A stretch of DNA of 64,000 nt, from the NCBI GenBank assembly GCA_944324645.1, contig CALUXB010000002.1, positions 124,001-188,000 on the forward strand. The letters are read 5' to 3'. Of the stretch, positions 42,532 to 51,860 are shown in pieces. Position 1 is the first letter of the stretch, and the number at the start of each line of letters is the position of its first letter. Under the pieces are notes generated by a model, which was given only the letters and a program-made list of their open reading frames with translations, did not search any database and was not told the origin of the DNA. The stretch comes from an uncultured Elusimicrobiales bacterium (GTDB lineage Bacteria > Elusimicrobiota > Elusimicrobia > Elusimicrobiales > Elusimicrobiaceae). Both the position numbers and the translations under genes were made by a program.

Positions 42532-43683
42532 CTATTTCCCGTATGCCAACACCGTATCCAACACAATGGCAGCGGCTTGGTTAAATTCTTTAATATCCAG
42601 ATACTCCTGCGTCGTATGGCATTTCTGCACGCCCAGTCCCAGGTTGGGCATCAGCAACCCGTGCTGACACATCACATTGGCATCGCAGCCGCCGCCAGAG
42701 GCCATCGTTTTAAGATTTACGCCATTTTTCTTGGCTGCAGCTAACACCAATTTAACAGCGGGCGCATTTTTAGGCACATTCAAAGAGCCGTAACGGCGCG
42801 GTGTTTCTATAGTAATTTGCGGTTTGATTACTTTGCCGTCCACGCGTTTCGTGAAGGCTTTAGCCGCTTTAGCAAAACAATCTTTCATATGCTTAACTTG
42901 TTTGGCTAACTTTTTGGGGCAGAGGCTGCGCACTTCGGCCTTTAATTCCAAATACGGCATAACCACATTGGTCACTTCTCCGCCGTGCACTACACCAAAG
43001 TTGCAAACGGTTTCTTTGTCTATACGGCCCGTTTTCATCAAAGACAAAGCTTTAACAGCCACTTCTAAGGCGGAAATCCCTTTTTCCGGGCATACACCCG
43101 CGTGAGCCGCCACCCCTTTAATAGACACTTTAAAATCGTTCACTTCCGGCCCTTGAATTAACAATTCGTTCACACTTTCATTGTCCAAAATCAAACCGTC
43201 CGTACCTTTGATTTTGCTGTAATCCAAGTTTTTCGCTCCCGACATACCATTTTCTTCATTCAGTGTAAAAATAACCTGCACCGGGCTGTGCTCCGGCTTT
43301 TGTTCTTTAAGCGTGCGCAATACTTCTAGAATAATTGCCAAGCCTGCCTTGTCGTCTGCACCCAAAATGGTGGTACCATCACTGGTTATGCGGTTATGTT
43401 TGACCTGCGGTTTTATCCCCTTTCCCGGTTTAACCGTATCCATATGGGAAGAGAGCAAAAAGGCTTTGCCTCCGCGGGAACCTTTCAAAGTAGCAATAAT
43501 ATTGCCCTGCGCATTAGAACCGATTTTTTTACCAATTTTATCCACCCACACAGAGCAGCCTAATTGTTTCAGTTCTTCCGCCAAGTGTTTTTGTATAGCA
43601 CCTTCATTCCAGGATTCACTATCTATCACAACCAGTTTTAAGAAAGTGTCCAAAAGTCTTTTTTCATTGATTTTTACGTTCAT
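42532..43683 (-). CDS. M20 family metallopeptidase (peptidase T-like)
   Basis: Cytoplasmic two-zinc aminopeptidase/dipeptidase of 383 residues. Metal-site motifs: SSHMDTV, GADDKAG, the catalytic ENEENG-type pair (TLNEENGMSG), and a final CHTTQEY histidine. The interposed dimerisation domain has GVAAHAGVCPEKG. It lies inside the dpp operon, between the ATPase and permease genes, which suggests it cleaves the peptides imported. Start at 43683 after AGGAGG; the longer open frame is not used. Confidence 0.9.
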   Translation of the reverse strand: MNVKINEKRLLDTFLKLVVIDSESWNEGAIQKHLAEELKQLGCSVWVDKIGKKIGSNAQGNIIATLKGSRGGKAFLLSSHMDTVKPGKGIKPQVKHNRITSDGTTILGADDKAGLAIILEVLRTLKEQKPEHSPVQVIFTLNEENGMSGAKNLDYSKIKGTDGLILDNESVNELLIQGPEVNDFKVSIKGVAAHAGVCPEKGISALEVAVKALSLMKTGRIDKETVCNFGVVHGGEVTNVVMPYLELKAEVRSLCPKKLAKQVKHMKDCFAKAAKAFTKRVDGKVIKPQITIETPRRYGSLNVPKNAPAVKLVLAAAKKNGVNLKTMASGGGCDANVMCQHGLLMPNLGLGVQKCHTTQEYLDIKEFNQAAAIVLDTVLAYGK

Positions 43684-43697
43684 ATTTCCTCCTAAAA

Positions 43698-44693
43698 TCA
43701 TACCGCATAGCGGCTTTTTTCTTTTTGAAACGGCAAACGGACACAGGCGCAGAAACGGCTGTCCCCTTCCGTTTGCTGCGGCAGCGGACGGGCACATTGG
43801 GCTGCCTCATAATAGCGGCAGCGCGGCGCATAAGGACAAGGGCAACTGCTCCTGTTTGTTTCTATTTTCAAGGATACCGGCTCCCGGCTTTTTTGCAAGA
43901 CAGGGTCCGGCACCGGAACTGCGGCCAACAGAGCCTCTGTGTAAGGATGTTGCGGATTACATAACAGCTGCTCTGTGGGGGCACATTCCAAAATACGGCC
44001 TTGATACATAACGGCAATACGGTCGCACAAAAAACGGGCCACCGCAAAATCGTGCGAGATAAACAACATTCCCAGCGCGCGGGAACGGCTGATGTCTTTA
44101 AGCAAATTTAAAATTTGCGCCTGTACGGATACATCCAACGCAGACACCGGCTCATCAGCCACCAGCAGTTGCGGCTCCAACGCCAAAGCGCGTGCAATCG
44201 CTATGCGCTGGCGCTGCCCGCCGGAAAATTCGTGCGGCCAGCGGTCCAAATGTGCCGGGTCCAATCCCACCGCACGCACCAAAGAGTGCAAGGCCTTTTC
44301 TCTTTGTTCTTTATCCTTATGCAAACCGTGTATATCCCACGGCTCGCAAAGAATTTGCCGCATCGTCTGGCGCGGGTCCAGGCTAGAGTAAGGGTCTTGA
44401 AAGACCACCTGCACCTGCCGGCGCAACTTTTTAAAACCGGCTTTACTCAATTCTTTCAATTCCAATCCGTTCACTTGCACCGAGCCGGACTGATAACTTT
44501 CCAAGCCTAATAACACTTTAGCCAGCGTGGTCTTTCCACAGCCGGACTCTCCCACCAGTCCCACAATTTCCTGCGCACCTATCCGCAGCGTCACATTTTG
44601 CAACACTATTTTTTCTTCCGTCTTGCCCAAAAGCCACGCCCCGCGCCGCTGATAGGTTTTGTGTAAATGCTTAATTTCCACAGGATATTTCAT
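43698..44693 (-). CDS. dppF: Peptide ABC transporter ATP-binding protein (DppF/OppF type)
   Basis: 331 residues. Walker [11 protein letters not shown]-loop VFQDPYSSLDP, ABC signature [16 protein letters not shown], Walker B LLVADEPVSALD. The C-terminal oligopeptide/dipeptide domain has several Cys (SCPCPYAPRCRYYEAAQCARPLP pattern), a probable Fe-S site as in other DppF proteins. It overlaps dppD by 23 nt; start set at 44693, since the upstream extension is another frame of dppD. Confidence 0.93.
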   Translation of the reverse strand: MKYPVEIKHLHKTYQRRGAWLLGKTEEKIVLQNVTLRIGAQEIVGLVGESGCGKTTLAKVLLGLESYQSGSVQVNGLELKELSKAGFKKLRRQVQVVFQDPYSSLDPRQTMRQILCEPWDIHGLHKDKEQREKALHSLVRAVGLDPAHLDRWPHEFSGGQRQRIAIARALALEPQLLVADEPVSALDVSVQAQILNLLKDISRSRALGMLFISHDFAVARFLCDRIAVMYQGRILECAPTEQLLCNPQHPYTEALLAAVPVPDPVLQKSREPVSLKIETNRSSCPCPYAPRCRYYEAAQCARPLPQQTEGDSRFCACVRLPFQKEKSRYAV

Positions 44694-45666
44694 TCTGTTC
44701 CACCCACCAACAACGTACTGTATGGCCGTTATGCTCCACCAAGGGAGGAAGCACACGGCGGCATTGGTCCGCCGCATACGGGCAGCGCGGCGCAAACGGG
44801 CACCCCTGCTCCGGCGTACCCGGAGCCGGGGGATAACCTTCTATAGCCGGCAAATGTTCTTCCTTGCGTTTCAAGGATACCAAAGAGCCTAAAAGCCCCT
44901 GCGTATAAGGATGCATCGGCTGTGCAAATAAATTTTTTACTTCCGCGCGTTCCACGCAATAACCGCCATAAAGCACCAACACTTCATCTGCAATATCTGC
45001 CACGATGGCCAGGTTATGCGTGATAAATACGGCAGCCATAGCACTTTGACGCTGAAGTTTTTTAATTAATTTCAAAATTTGCGCCTGTATGGTTACATCT
45101 AATGCCGTGGTAGGCTCATCTGCTATCAAAACGCTGGGGTTTAAACACAAAGCCATAGCAATCATAATACGCTGGCGCTGGCCGCCGGAAAATTGAAAAG
45201 GATATTCGTTTAACCGCTGGCGCGCGTTAGGAATGCCTACTTTTTTCAATAGATGTACGGCCCGCGCCCGGGCGCGCAATCTAGAGCAAGAAGTATGAGC
45301 CAAAATAGTTTCTACCAACTGTTTGCCTATGGTGCGGATAGGATTGAGGCTGGTCATAGGGTCCTGGAAAATCATTGCCAACTGGGCCCCGCGTAATTTG
45401 CGCAACTCTTCCCCAGACAGAGAGAGGATATCCTGCCCCTGGTATAAGATACGCCCCGCTGTGATTTCCCCGCCTGGCGGAAGTAATTTAAGGATAGACA
45501 GCGCGTGTACCGTCTTGCCGCAGCCGGATTCCCCCACTACGGCCAACACTTTGCCTTTTTGCAACTGGTAGCTTAATCCCCGCAATACTTCCGTTTTTTC
45601 CTCACCATTACGGAAACAGATATGCAGGTTTTCTACGCTAAGTATTATATCTTCGCGCGCGTCCAT
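44671..45666 (-). CDS. dppD: Peptide ABC transporter ATP-binding protein (DppD/OppD type)
   Basis: 331 residues. Walker [23 protein letters not shown] signature [15 protein letters not shown], Walker [13 protein letters not shown]-terminal Cys cluster [14 protein letters not shown]. First gene of the operon. There is no ribosome binding site: a TATAAT ends 8 nt before the ATG, and a second TATAAT abuts it. Confidence 0.93.
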   Translation of the reverse strand: MDAREDIILSVENLHICFRNGEEKTEVLRGLSYQLQKGKVLAVVGESGCGKTVHALSILKLLPPGGEITAGRILYQGQDILSLSGEELRKLRGAQLAMIFQDPMTSLNPIRTIGKQLVETILAHTSCSRLRARARAVHLLKKVGIPNARQRLNEYPFQFSGGQRQRIMIAMALCLNPSVLIADEPTTALDVTIQAQILKLIKKLQRQSAMAAVFITHNLAIVADIADEVLVLYGGYCVERAEVKNLFAQPMHPYTQGLLGSLVSLKRKEEHLPAIEGYPPAPGTPEQGCPFAPRCPYAADQCRRVLPPLVEHNGHTVRCWWVEQNEISCGN

Positions 45667-45680
45667 ATTATAGTATTATA
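45667..45680 (-). promoter_or_regulatory. Leaderless promoter -10 elements of the dpp operon
   Basis: TGC-TATAAT (45680-45675) ends 8 nt before the ATG at 45666; a second TATAAT (45672-45667) is directly adjacent. No Shine-Dalgarno; the -35 is weak. Confidence 0.55.
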
Positions 45681-45782
45681 GCAATTTAGCTCTTAGCCCA
45701 AAGGAAAGACTGTAAAAAATTCTGCTAAACTGGAATGTTTTTCATTATTGATAGTATGCCGCGCACTTTACATTGTTTTTGC

Positions 45783-45788
45783 TACACT
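45783..45788 (+). promoter_or_regulatory. -10 element of the DUF192 lipoprotein gene
   Basis: TGC-TACACT ends 6 nt (ATATAT) before the ATG at 45795; there is no ribosome binding site or good -35. Confidence 0.45.
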
Positions 45789-45794
45789 ATATAT

Positions 45795-46259
45795 ATGAAA
45801 CAATTTTTCTCTTTCCATTGGTCAGCTTTTTTATTTTTAGGCGTCTGCGCGCTGTTAGGCGCTTGCAATGAATATGCCCAAACAGACGTAACTTTCCCGG
45901 ACGGCTTTGTGGTGCGTGCCCGCATAGCCGACACGCCACAAAAAACAGAAAAAGGCTTGATGTTTGTAAAAAACTTGCCGGAAGACGAAGCGATGCTCTT
46001 TGTTTTTGACCAAGAAAACACTCAATATTTTTGGATGAAAAACACACTTATTGACTTAGATATTTTGTTTTTAAACCCTGAAGGCAAAATTAATGAGCTT
46101 TACGAACGGGTGCCACATACCTACACCTATACGCCGGACCATCAAATACCCGTTGTAGCAGGCAAAGCCCAGTACGTGCTGGAAGCCGCTGCCGGCACTA
46201 TTTCCCGCCACGGTCTGAAGAAAGGGAACCTCTTGCATTTTGAACGGACAAACTTATGA
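45795..46259 (+). CDS. DUF192 lipoprotein
   Basis: 154 residues. The signal ends in LLGAC, a good lipobox. The rest is the DUF192 domain (IADTPQKTEKGLMFVKNLPEDEAMLFVF, YFWMKNTLIDLDILFL), a small beta-rich family of unknown function found outside the membrane. A second DUF192 protein without a signal is at 52666. It overlaps the next gene by 4 nt. The start at 45795 is preferred over an upstream extension that would bury the signal peptide. Confidence 0.88.
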   Translation: MKQFFSFHWSAFLFLGVCALLGACNEYAQTDVTFPDGFVVRARIADTPQKTEKGLMFVKNLPEDEAMLFVFDQENTQYFWMKNTLIDLDILFLNPEGKINELYERVPHTYTYTPDHQIPVVAGKAQYVLEAAAGTISRHGLKKGNLLHFERTNL

Positions 46260-47728
46260 GAAAAGCCTTGTTTTTATTCTTCCTATGTGCATATGGTACT
46301 TTCTGTCAGGCCGTACCAGCCCCTGACACGCAAGAAATATATGAACAGGCAAAAAAGCATCTAATCCAGCTAATCCGCATAGACACGTCCCAACCGGAAC
46401 CCAACGAAACAGCCGCCGTGCGTTATATCTATAAAGAACTAAATAAACACCATATAGATTGGGACTTCCTCTCTCCGCGCAAAGGCTCTGCCAATTTGCT
46501 GGCCCGCATCAAAGGGAGCGACCCGCAAGAAAAACCCTTGTTGCTTATTTCTCACTTAGACACGCAACCTGCCGGCGAAGGATGGACCTACCCCCCTTTT
46601 AAAGCCACGCTGGAAGACGGACGCATTTACGGTTTGGGCAGCACAGACGCCAAAAATTATACTGCTATGCATTTGGCGCTCTTTACCTATATCAAAGACT
46701 CCGGCCTAACCCCCAAAAGAGATATTTTATTTCTCGTTACTTCCGGTGAAGAAGCCGGCAGCACCACTGGTCTGAAATGGCTGGGCGAAACCCAATGGGA
46801 CAAAATCAACGCGGGTTATGCTTTAAATGAAGGAGGCGGCATTATCCAGGATGAACCGCAAGGCACCACGCTTATTTTTGCCGAAGCCGGAACCAAAATG
46901 TATATGGACGTTAAAATTACCGCTTCCGGAGAAGCGGCACACTCGTCCGTTCCGGTGCCGAACAATGCAGTATATCGTCTTTCGCAAGCATTGGCACGGC
47001 TGCCCCAGTTTAACCCGTCGGCCCGGCTGACACCGGCTACGCTGGAATTTTTCCGCCGTATTGCTCCCCTGCAGGATGAAGACGGACAAACCACCATCCG
47101 TCTGTTGCTTTCCGATAATCCCAAAGACCAACAAATGGCGGCAGACATTATGGCTAAAGACCCCTTTTTGCGCACACAGCTTAAAGACACCATTAATCCC
47201 GTCAACCTTTCTTCCGGCACCGATACCGGTGCTGCCGCGGCAGAAGCCTCGGCCGTAATTAACGTCCGCCTGCTGCCCGGCACAAATCCGGACGCTTTTT
47301 TTGAAGAGCTGCGCGCTTTTTTGGGTCACGAAGACTATTTGTCTTTAGAAATTTTAGAACGTCCCCAGTTGCCCTTTCCTGTGCCTATGGACGGAACTGA
47401 CCGTTTGTTTGACGCTATTGCGCAAACAGCGGCCCAAATGTGGCCCGGGGCCGTTACCGTAGCGGGGATGAGTCCCGCTTCCGGTGATGGGGAATATTTG
47501 CGCCGTTTAGGCGTGATTACCTATGGGCTGGGGCCGGCAATGAACTCTCAAGGTCCGGCTTCTTCCCCCCACACGCCAGATGAATATATTTCCGAAAATG
47601 ATTACAAGGAGCAAATTGCTTTTTTTACTGCAGTCGTTTATAATTTTGCTTTAGGGCAGAGCGAACCGCTGACAATAGAGCAGCTACCGCTGCCCGCTGC
47701 AGAAACAACCATACAAAAAGCAAACTAA
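46256..47728 (+). CDS. Exported M20 family peptidase
   Basis: 490 residues with a signal peptide (cleavage near FCQAV). M20 metal-site motifs: SHLDTQP, GSTDAKN, SGEEAGS, plus the dimerisation region (GEAAHSSVPVP) and a late SPHTPDEY histidine. The length and layout fit periplasmic or outer carboxypeptidase/aminoacylase-like members. Its ATGA overlap with the DUF192 gene indicates coupling. The substrate is unknown. Confidence 0.9.
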   Translation: MRKALFLFFLCAYGTFCQAVPAPDTQEIYEQAKKHLIQLIRIDTSQPEPNETAAVRYIYKELNKHHIDWDFLSPRKGSANLLARIKGSDPQEKPLLLISHLDTQPAGEGWTYPPFKATLEDGRIYGLGSTDAKNYTAMHLALFTYIKDSGLTPKRDILFLVTSGEEAGSTTGLKWLGETQWDKINAGYALNEGGGIIQDEPQGTTLIFAEAGTKMYMDVKITASGEAAHSSVPVPNNAVYRLSQALARLPQFNPSARLTPATLEFFRRIAPLQDEDGQTTIRLLLSDNPKDQQMAADIMAKDPFLRTQLKDTINPVNLSSGTDTGAAAAEASAVINVRLLPGTNPDAFFEELRAFLGHEDYLSLEILERPQLPFPVPMDGTDRLFDAIAQTAAQMWPGAVTVAGMSPASGDGEYLRRLGVITYGLGPAMNSQGPASSPHTPDEYISENDYKEQIAFFTAVVYNFALGQSEPLTIEQLPLPAAETTIQKAN

Positions 47729-47733
47729 ATACT

Positions 47734-48603
47734 ATGGATAAACAAGTACAAAAACACTTATTTGCATTCCAACAGGCAGAAAAAACCGAAAGCGTCATTT
47801 ACGCCAAGTTGGCAGAATATGAAAAAAACCCGGACAACGCCCAAGTGCTTCGGGGCATCGCGGCCGCGGAAGCCCGCCACCACGATATTATCGCCCAACG
47901 GACCGGCCTGCAAGCCACCCCCTGCCGCTGGAAAATAACGTGGTATCTGTTTTTGGCGCGCACGCTGGGGCTTACCTTTGCCGTCAAACTAATGGAAAAC
48001 AATGAAGGCCAAGCCGCCGCCACCTATTTTAAATACAGCGAATTTCCTGAAATACAAAAGCTCTCTATGGAAGAAGAAGAGCACGAAAACGCGCTGCTGG
48101 GCTTAATCAATGAAGAGAAATTAAATTATATGGGCTCTGTAGTGCTGGGACTCAGCGACGCGTTGGTGGAATTTACCGGAGCGCTGGCCGGTTTTACTTT
48201 TGCTTTGCAAAGCCCTCAGCTGGTTGCTCTGACCGGGGCCATTACGGGCATTGCGGCGGCGTTGAGTATGGGTTCATCGGAATATCTTTCTTCCAAGACG
48301 GAAAAAGACCAAGGCAAACATCCCGTCAAAGCCGCCGTATATACTACCGGGGCCTATCTGCTGACTGTAGCTTTATTGGTGGCTCCCTATGCCCTGCTCA
48401 GTAATGTGTTTGTGGCATTAGGGCTGATGTTATGTTTTGCACTGTTGGTTATTGCGGCCTTTACATTTTATTACTCCGTAGCCAAAGAAGAAAACTTCAA
48501 ACACCGCTTCTTAGAAATGGCGGGGCTGAGCTTTGGCGTGGCGGCAGTCAGCTTCTGTATCGGCTATGTTTTACAGGCGTTAACCGGCATACAGGCCGGC
48601 TGA
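47734..48603 (+). CDS. Membrane ferritin-like protein with VIT1/CCC1 domain (MbfA-like)
   Basis: 289 residues. The N-terminal half (~1-130) is a ferritin/rubrerythrin-like four-helix region with metal-type Glu/His (AEARHHD, EEEEHENAL). The C-terminal half has five hydrophobic helices of the VIT1/CCC1 iron/manganese transporter type (GSVVLGLSDALVEFTGALAG, ALSMGSSEYLSSKTE). In related bacteria such MbfA proteins export iron. It follows the M20 gene by 5 nt without a clear ribosome binding site. Confidence 0.88.
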   Translation: MDKQVQKHLFAFQQAEKTESVIYAKLAEYEKNPDNAQVLRGIAAAEARHHDIIAQRTGLQATPCRWKITWYLFLARTLGLTFAVKLMENNEGQAAATYFKYSEFPEIQKLSMEEEEHENALLGLINEEKLNYMGSVVLGLSDALVEFTGALAGFTFALQSPQLVALTGAITGIAAALSMGSSEYLSSKTEKDQGKHPVKAAVYTTGAYLLTVALLVAPYALLSNVFVALGLMLCFALLVIAAFTFYYSVAKEENFKHRFLEMAGLSFGVAAVSFCIGYVLQALTGIQAG

Positions 48604-48645
48604 GGCCTCAATAGAAGGCACGAAAGCAACGCGCCGGCAATTTAG

Positions 48646-48672
48646 AAAAGGACGCCCCGTGCGTCCTTTTTT
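48646..48672 (+). terminator. Rho-independent terminator after the MbfA-like gene
   Basis: A 10-bp stem AAAAGGACGC/GCGTCCTTTT (48646-48655 with 48661-48670), 5-nt loop, T run. Confidence 0.92.
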
Positions 48673-48845
48673 ATCCTGCGACCACAGACGTACGTTTGGA
48701 GTTTTGAAAATAAAATCCGTTTAGAAAGTGCCTCCCCTCACAAAGTGCCCAACACCCGCCACGAAGCGGCTAAAGCCCGGCACAAAGCACCAAAGCCTCT
48801 TCCAGGCCGTTTAGCAACAGGCAAAACTGTGCAAAACTTTTGAAA
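48673..48845. other. Intergenic stretch without a supported gene
   Basis: The gap between the convergent MbfA-like and xth genes is about 300 nt including its two terminators. The sequence between the terminators holds no open frame or repeat that I can support. Confidence 0.5.
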
Positions 48846-48874
48846 CAAAAACCCCAGGCTTATAGCCCGGGGTT
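48846..48874 (-). terminator. Rho-independent terminator of xth
   Basis: Stem AACCCC/GGGGTT (48850-48855 with 48869-48874), one mismatch, then GGCT/AGCC, TAT loop; T run on the minus strand. Confidence 0.78.
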
Positions 48875-48905
48875 AAATAGACGTATCAACAACAAAAAAA
48901 TGCGG

Positions 48906-49676
48906 CTACAAATCGGCCGTAATCTCTATGGGGCAATGGTCTGACCCCATTACATCAGAGAGCATAGACGCACTTTTTAGTTTGCCCACGGACGGAGTAT
49001 CTATGAAAAAATAATCTATCCGCCAGCCCACATTTCTTTTGCGTGCGCCGGTTTTATAATCCCACCAGCTGTAATGGCCGCCGTCTTTGACAAAATGGCG
49101 GAACGTGTCGGCGTAGCCCTCAGTAAAAAAGCGGTCCAGCCAGGCACGTTCCTGCGGCAAAAAGCCGGTGTTTTTTTCGTTTTCTTTGGGGCGGGCCAAG
49201 TCTATAGGCATATGGGCGGTGTTCACGTCCCCGCACACAATAACTGTTTTGCCCGTTTTAAAAAGTTCTTTGCTTTTCTGTAAAAAGAAATCATAAAAGC
49301 GCAGTTTAAAATCTATGCGCTCCGGCCCTTGCCCGCCGTTTGGAAAATAAATGTTTAAAAAGAAAAAGGTGGGATACTCCAAAATTAACGTGCGTCCTTC
49401 GCGGTCAAACTCCTCGTTGCCCAGGCCATACTCCACGCGCAAAGGTTCCTGGCGGCTATAAACGGCTACCCCGCTGTAGCCTTTGCGCTCGGCAGAGCAA
49501 AAATAGCTGTGCCAGCCCTGCGGCGCGCGCAGCGCCGGGGAAAGCTGCTCCGGCAAAGCTTTGGTTTCCTGCAAGGCCAAAATATCAGCCCCGCACGTCT
49601 GCAAAAAATCAGCAAATCCTTTCTTTTCCACGGCGCGCAGGCCGTTCACATTCCACGAAATCAGTTTGGTCAACAC
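48906..49676 (-). CDS. xth: Exodeoxyribonuclease III / AP endonuclease
   Basis: DNA-repair nuclease that cuts at abasic sites. 256 residues. Family motifs: SWNVNGLRA, LALQETKA, GVAVYSRQEP, VCGDVNTAH, WRIDYFF and the final GSDHCPI. GTG start after AAGGAG. It is divergent from metK. Confidence 0.94.
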   Translation of the reverse strand: MLTKLISWNVNGLRAVEKKGFADFLQTCGADILALQETKALPEQLSPALRAPQGWHSYFCSAERKGYSGVAVYSRQEPLRVEYGLGNEEFDREGRTLILEYPTFFFLNIYFPNGGQGPERIDFKLRFYDFFLQKSKELFKTGKTVIVCGDVNTAHMPIDLARPKENEKNTGFLPQERAWLDRFFTEGYADTFRHFVKDGGHYSWWDYKTGARKRNVGWRIDYFFIDTPSVGKLKSASMLSDVMGSDHCPIEITADL

Positions 49677-49750
49677 GGAGAGAGCTCCTTAAATAGTATA
49701 ATAGGTATTATAATAAATTGCCCGCCTGCGGACCTTTTCAGGAGAGATAT

Positions 49751-50914
49751 ATGATTAAACAAGGCAAATGTTTTTTTACTTCGGAGTCCGTCTCCAAAGG
49801 ACACCCCGACAAAATCTGCGACCAGATTTCTGATTTAATTTTAGACGAGATTTTAAAGAAAGACCGCACCGCCCGCGTGGCCTGCGAAACTTACATTACC
49901 CGCGGCTTGGTGGTAGTGGGTGGAGAAATCACTACCAAAACGTGGGTGGACGTGGAGCACTTAGTGCGCGGCCTGCTTAAAGACATCGGCTATACCGACG
50001 CCAAATACGGCTTTAATGCAGACACCTGCGCCGTGGTTAACGTGATTGGCAAACAATCGCCTGACATCAGCCAAGGTGTAGATGTGGGCGGCGCCGGGGA
50101 CCAGGGCCTAATGGTCGGCTATGCCGTAGATGAAACGATGGAATATATGCCACTGCCGCTGGTGTTGGCTAATGACATTTTGAAAAACCTGGAACGGGCG
50201 CGCAAAACCAAAACCCTGCCTTACATTGGCCCCGACGCCAAGAGCCAAGTAACGGTGGAATACCAAGACGGCGAACCGGTGCGTGTAGATACGGTGGTGG
50301 TGTCCACACAACACACAGAGGATATTTTGGACCGCTCCGGCAATAAAATTACCGACAAATCCAAAAAAGAAATAGAAGCCGTAGCCATTATCCCCGCCAT
50401 TAAAAAATGGATGGATAAAGACACCCAAATTTTAATCAATCCCACCGGCAAATTCGTCATCGGCGGGCCGCAGAGTGACACCGGTATGACCGGACGCAAA
50501 ATCATTGTGGATACCTATGGCGGACGCTGCCCGCACGGCGGCGGCGCTTTCTCCGGCAAGGACCCCACCAAAGTGGACCGCTCCGCAGCCTATATGGCGC
50601 GCTACATCGCCAAAAACATCGTAGCAGCCAAACTGGCTAAAGAATGCACGGTGCAAATTGCTTATGCCATTGGCAAAGAAGACCCCGTGGGATTTTATGT
50701 AGATACAGATGGCACGGGCAAAATTGCCGATGAAAAACTGGCGCAGATTGCGCGCAAGGTGTTCCCGCTCACTCCGCGCGGCATTATTGAGCAGTTTAAA
50801 CTGCGCAACCCCATCTATCTGCAAACGGCGGCCTACGGGCATTTTGGACGCAAAGAGCTGCCCTGGGAAGCAACGGACAAAGTAAAAGCCTTGCAGGCAG
50901 CCGCCGGCAAATAA
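49751..50914 (+). CDS. metK: S-adenosylmethionine synthetase
   Basis: Makes SAM from methionine and ATP. 387 residues. [19 protein letters not shown], the methionine-binding [12 protein letters not shown] and the glycine-rich loop [16 protein letters not shown] are intact. Start at 49751 after AGGAGAG; an 11-codon extension is not used. A TATAAT at 49709-49714 may be its -10. I found no SAM riboswitch in the 74-nt gap to xth. Confidence 0.97.
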   Translation: MIKQGKCFFTSESVSKGHPDKICDQISDLILDEILKKDRTARVACETYITRGLVVVGGEITTKTWVDVEHLVRGLLKDIGYTDAKYGFNADTCAVVNVIGKQSPDISQGVDVGGAGDQGLMVGYAVDETMEYMPLPLVLANDILKNLERARKTKTLPYIGPDAKSQVTVEYQDGEPVRVDTVVVSTQHTEDILDRSGNKITDKSKKEIEAVAIIPAIKKWMDKDTQILINPTGKFVIGGPQSDTGMTGRKIIVDTYGGRCPHGGGAFSGKDPTKVDRSAAYMARYIAKNIVAAKLAKECTVQIAYAIGKEDPVGFYVDTDGTGKIADEKLAQIARKVFPLTPRGIIEQFKLRNPIYLQTAAYGHFGRKELPWEATDKVKALQAAAGK

Positions 50915-50926
50915 AGTTCTCCTCAA

Positions 50927-50952
50927 AACCCTCGCCCAAACGGGAGTTTTTT
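50927..50952 (+). terminator. Probable terminator of metK
   Basis: Stem AACCCTCG (50927-50934) with CGGGAGTT (50941-50948), one mismatch and one GU pair, then T6. Confidence 0.6.
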
Positions 50953-51111
50953 ATTTGCAAAGCATAACCGGGTAGAATTTGCCAACGCCGCTTGCCCTCA
51001 GTTTGCCTCCGCTTTGCCGAGTAGAGAGAGGCTGCGGAGGAGGCCCCATCCTAATATACACAAAAAGCTGTCTTTATTCTTTCCCGCCTCATTTGAAACA
51101 TACAGAACAAT

Positions 51112-51142
51112 AAAAAAACCCGCGCCTGTTTAATAAGCGCGG
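51112..51142 (-). terminator. Rho-independent terminator of the exported protein gene at 51160
   Basis: A 7-bp CCCGCGC/GCGCGGG stem (51119-51125 with 51136-51142), 10-nt loop, T7 on the minus strand. Confidence 0.82.
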
Positions 51143-51159
51143 GCTTTGTGTTAGAAAAT

Positions 51160-51741
51160 CTACATTATGTTGCCGAGGACACCTTTAAATACATCCCAAG
51201 AGCAATCCGGCAACTGCTCCAAGGTAATATACACATCGTCCATATATCTCTGGCATAATTCGTGAAAATATTTCCAATTGGCTACTTTTGGATATTTATT
51301 AGCATTATAACCCAAAGATTGGCTATCTTGCGGAAACATTTTGACCAAAGCATACATCAACGCGTGCCGGTGGTAATCCCCCACCGTAGCTTCCACCTCT
51401 TTATTATACATACGCTTTAAATCTTCAGACGTATAAAGACGGTTGGAATACATAACCAATTCAAAATACATACTAAGCCCTTCTACTACATTCGCTTCCG
51501 TCAGCGTTTCGTAGCCGGCATTATGCAAGCGTTCAGTCACTTTTTTCATCAAAGCCGGGATCTTATTCATTTGCTCCTGGGTTAATTGTGGATTAAAACC
51601 CGTATATTTCTTTTGTTCAGCAGCAGCCGAAGAGGTCCGGGCGGCCTTTTGCAAAGCAGCAGACACTTCTTCCACTGACGCAGCCTTCACAGAAGCAACA
51701 CAAAACAGCCCTATTATTGCAAACAGAACAAACTTTTTCAT
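51160..51741 (-). CDS. Exported protein of unknown function
   Basis: 193 residues with a signal peptide (cleavage likely after SVKAA). The mature part is mostly alpha-helical with an Ala/Ser-rich start, a Tyr-rich middle (MYFELVMYSNRLYT) and two Cys (HELCQRY, PDCSWD) near the C-terminus. I recognise no family. An AAGGAG site supports the start; it is a single-gene unit with its own terminator, downstream of the beta-barrel gene. Confidence 0.75.
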   Translation of the reverse strand: MKKFVLFAIIGLFCVASVKAASVEEVSAALQKAARTSSAAAEQKKYTGFNPQLTQEQMNKIPALMKKVTERLHNAGYETLTEANVVEGLSMYFELVMYSNRLYTSEDLKRMYNKEVEATVGDYHRHALMYALVKMFPQDSQSLGYNANKYPKVANWKYFHELCQRYMDDVYITLEQLPDCSWDVFKGVLGNIM

Positions 51742-51860
51742 ATATTTCTCCTTGTTCTTTAAATTCCCTTATTTATAAGATAAAAATTCCGTCTTTGTCT
51801 GACAAGAGCCAAAGGACCTACGCACAAATACAATCTAGACCTATTAGTATTTCGAACTTT

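Noticed and set aside
49677-49750. Possible SAM riboswitch before metK
   Set aside because: The gap is only 74 nt, is AT-rich and shows no kink-turn or SAM-I core.
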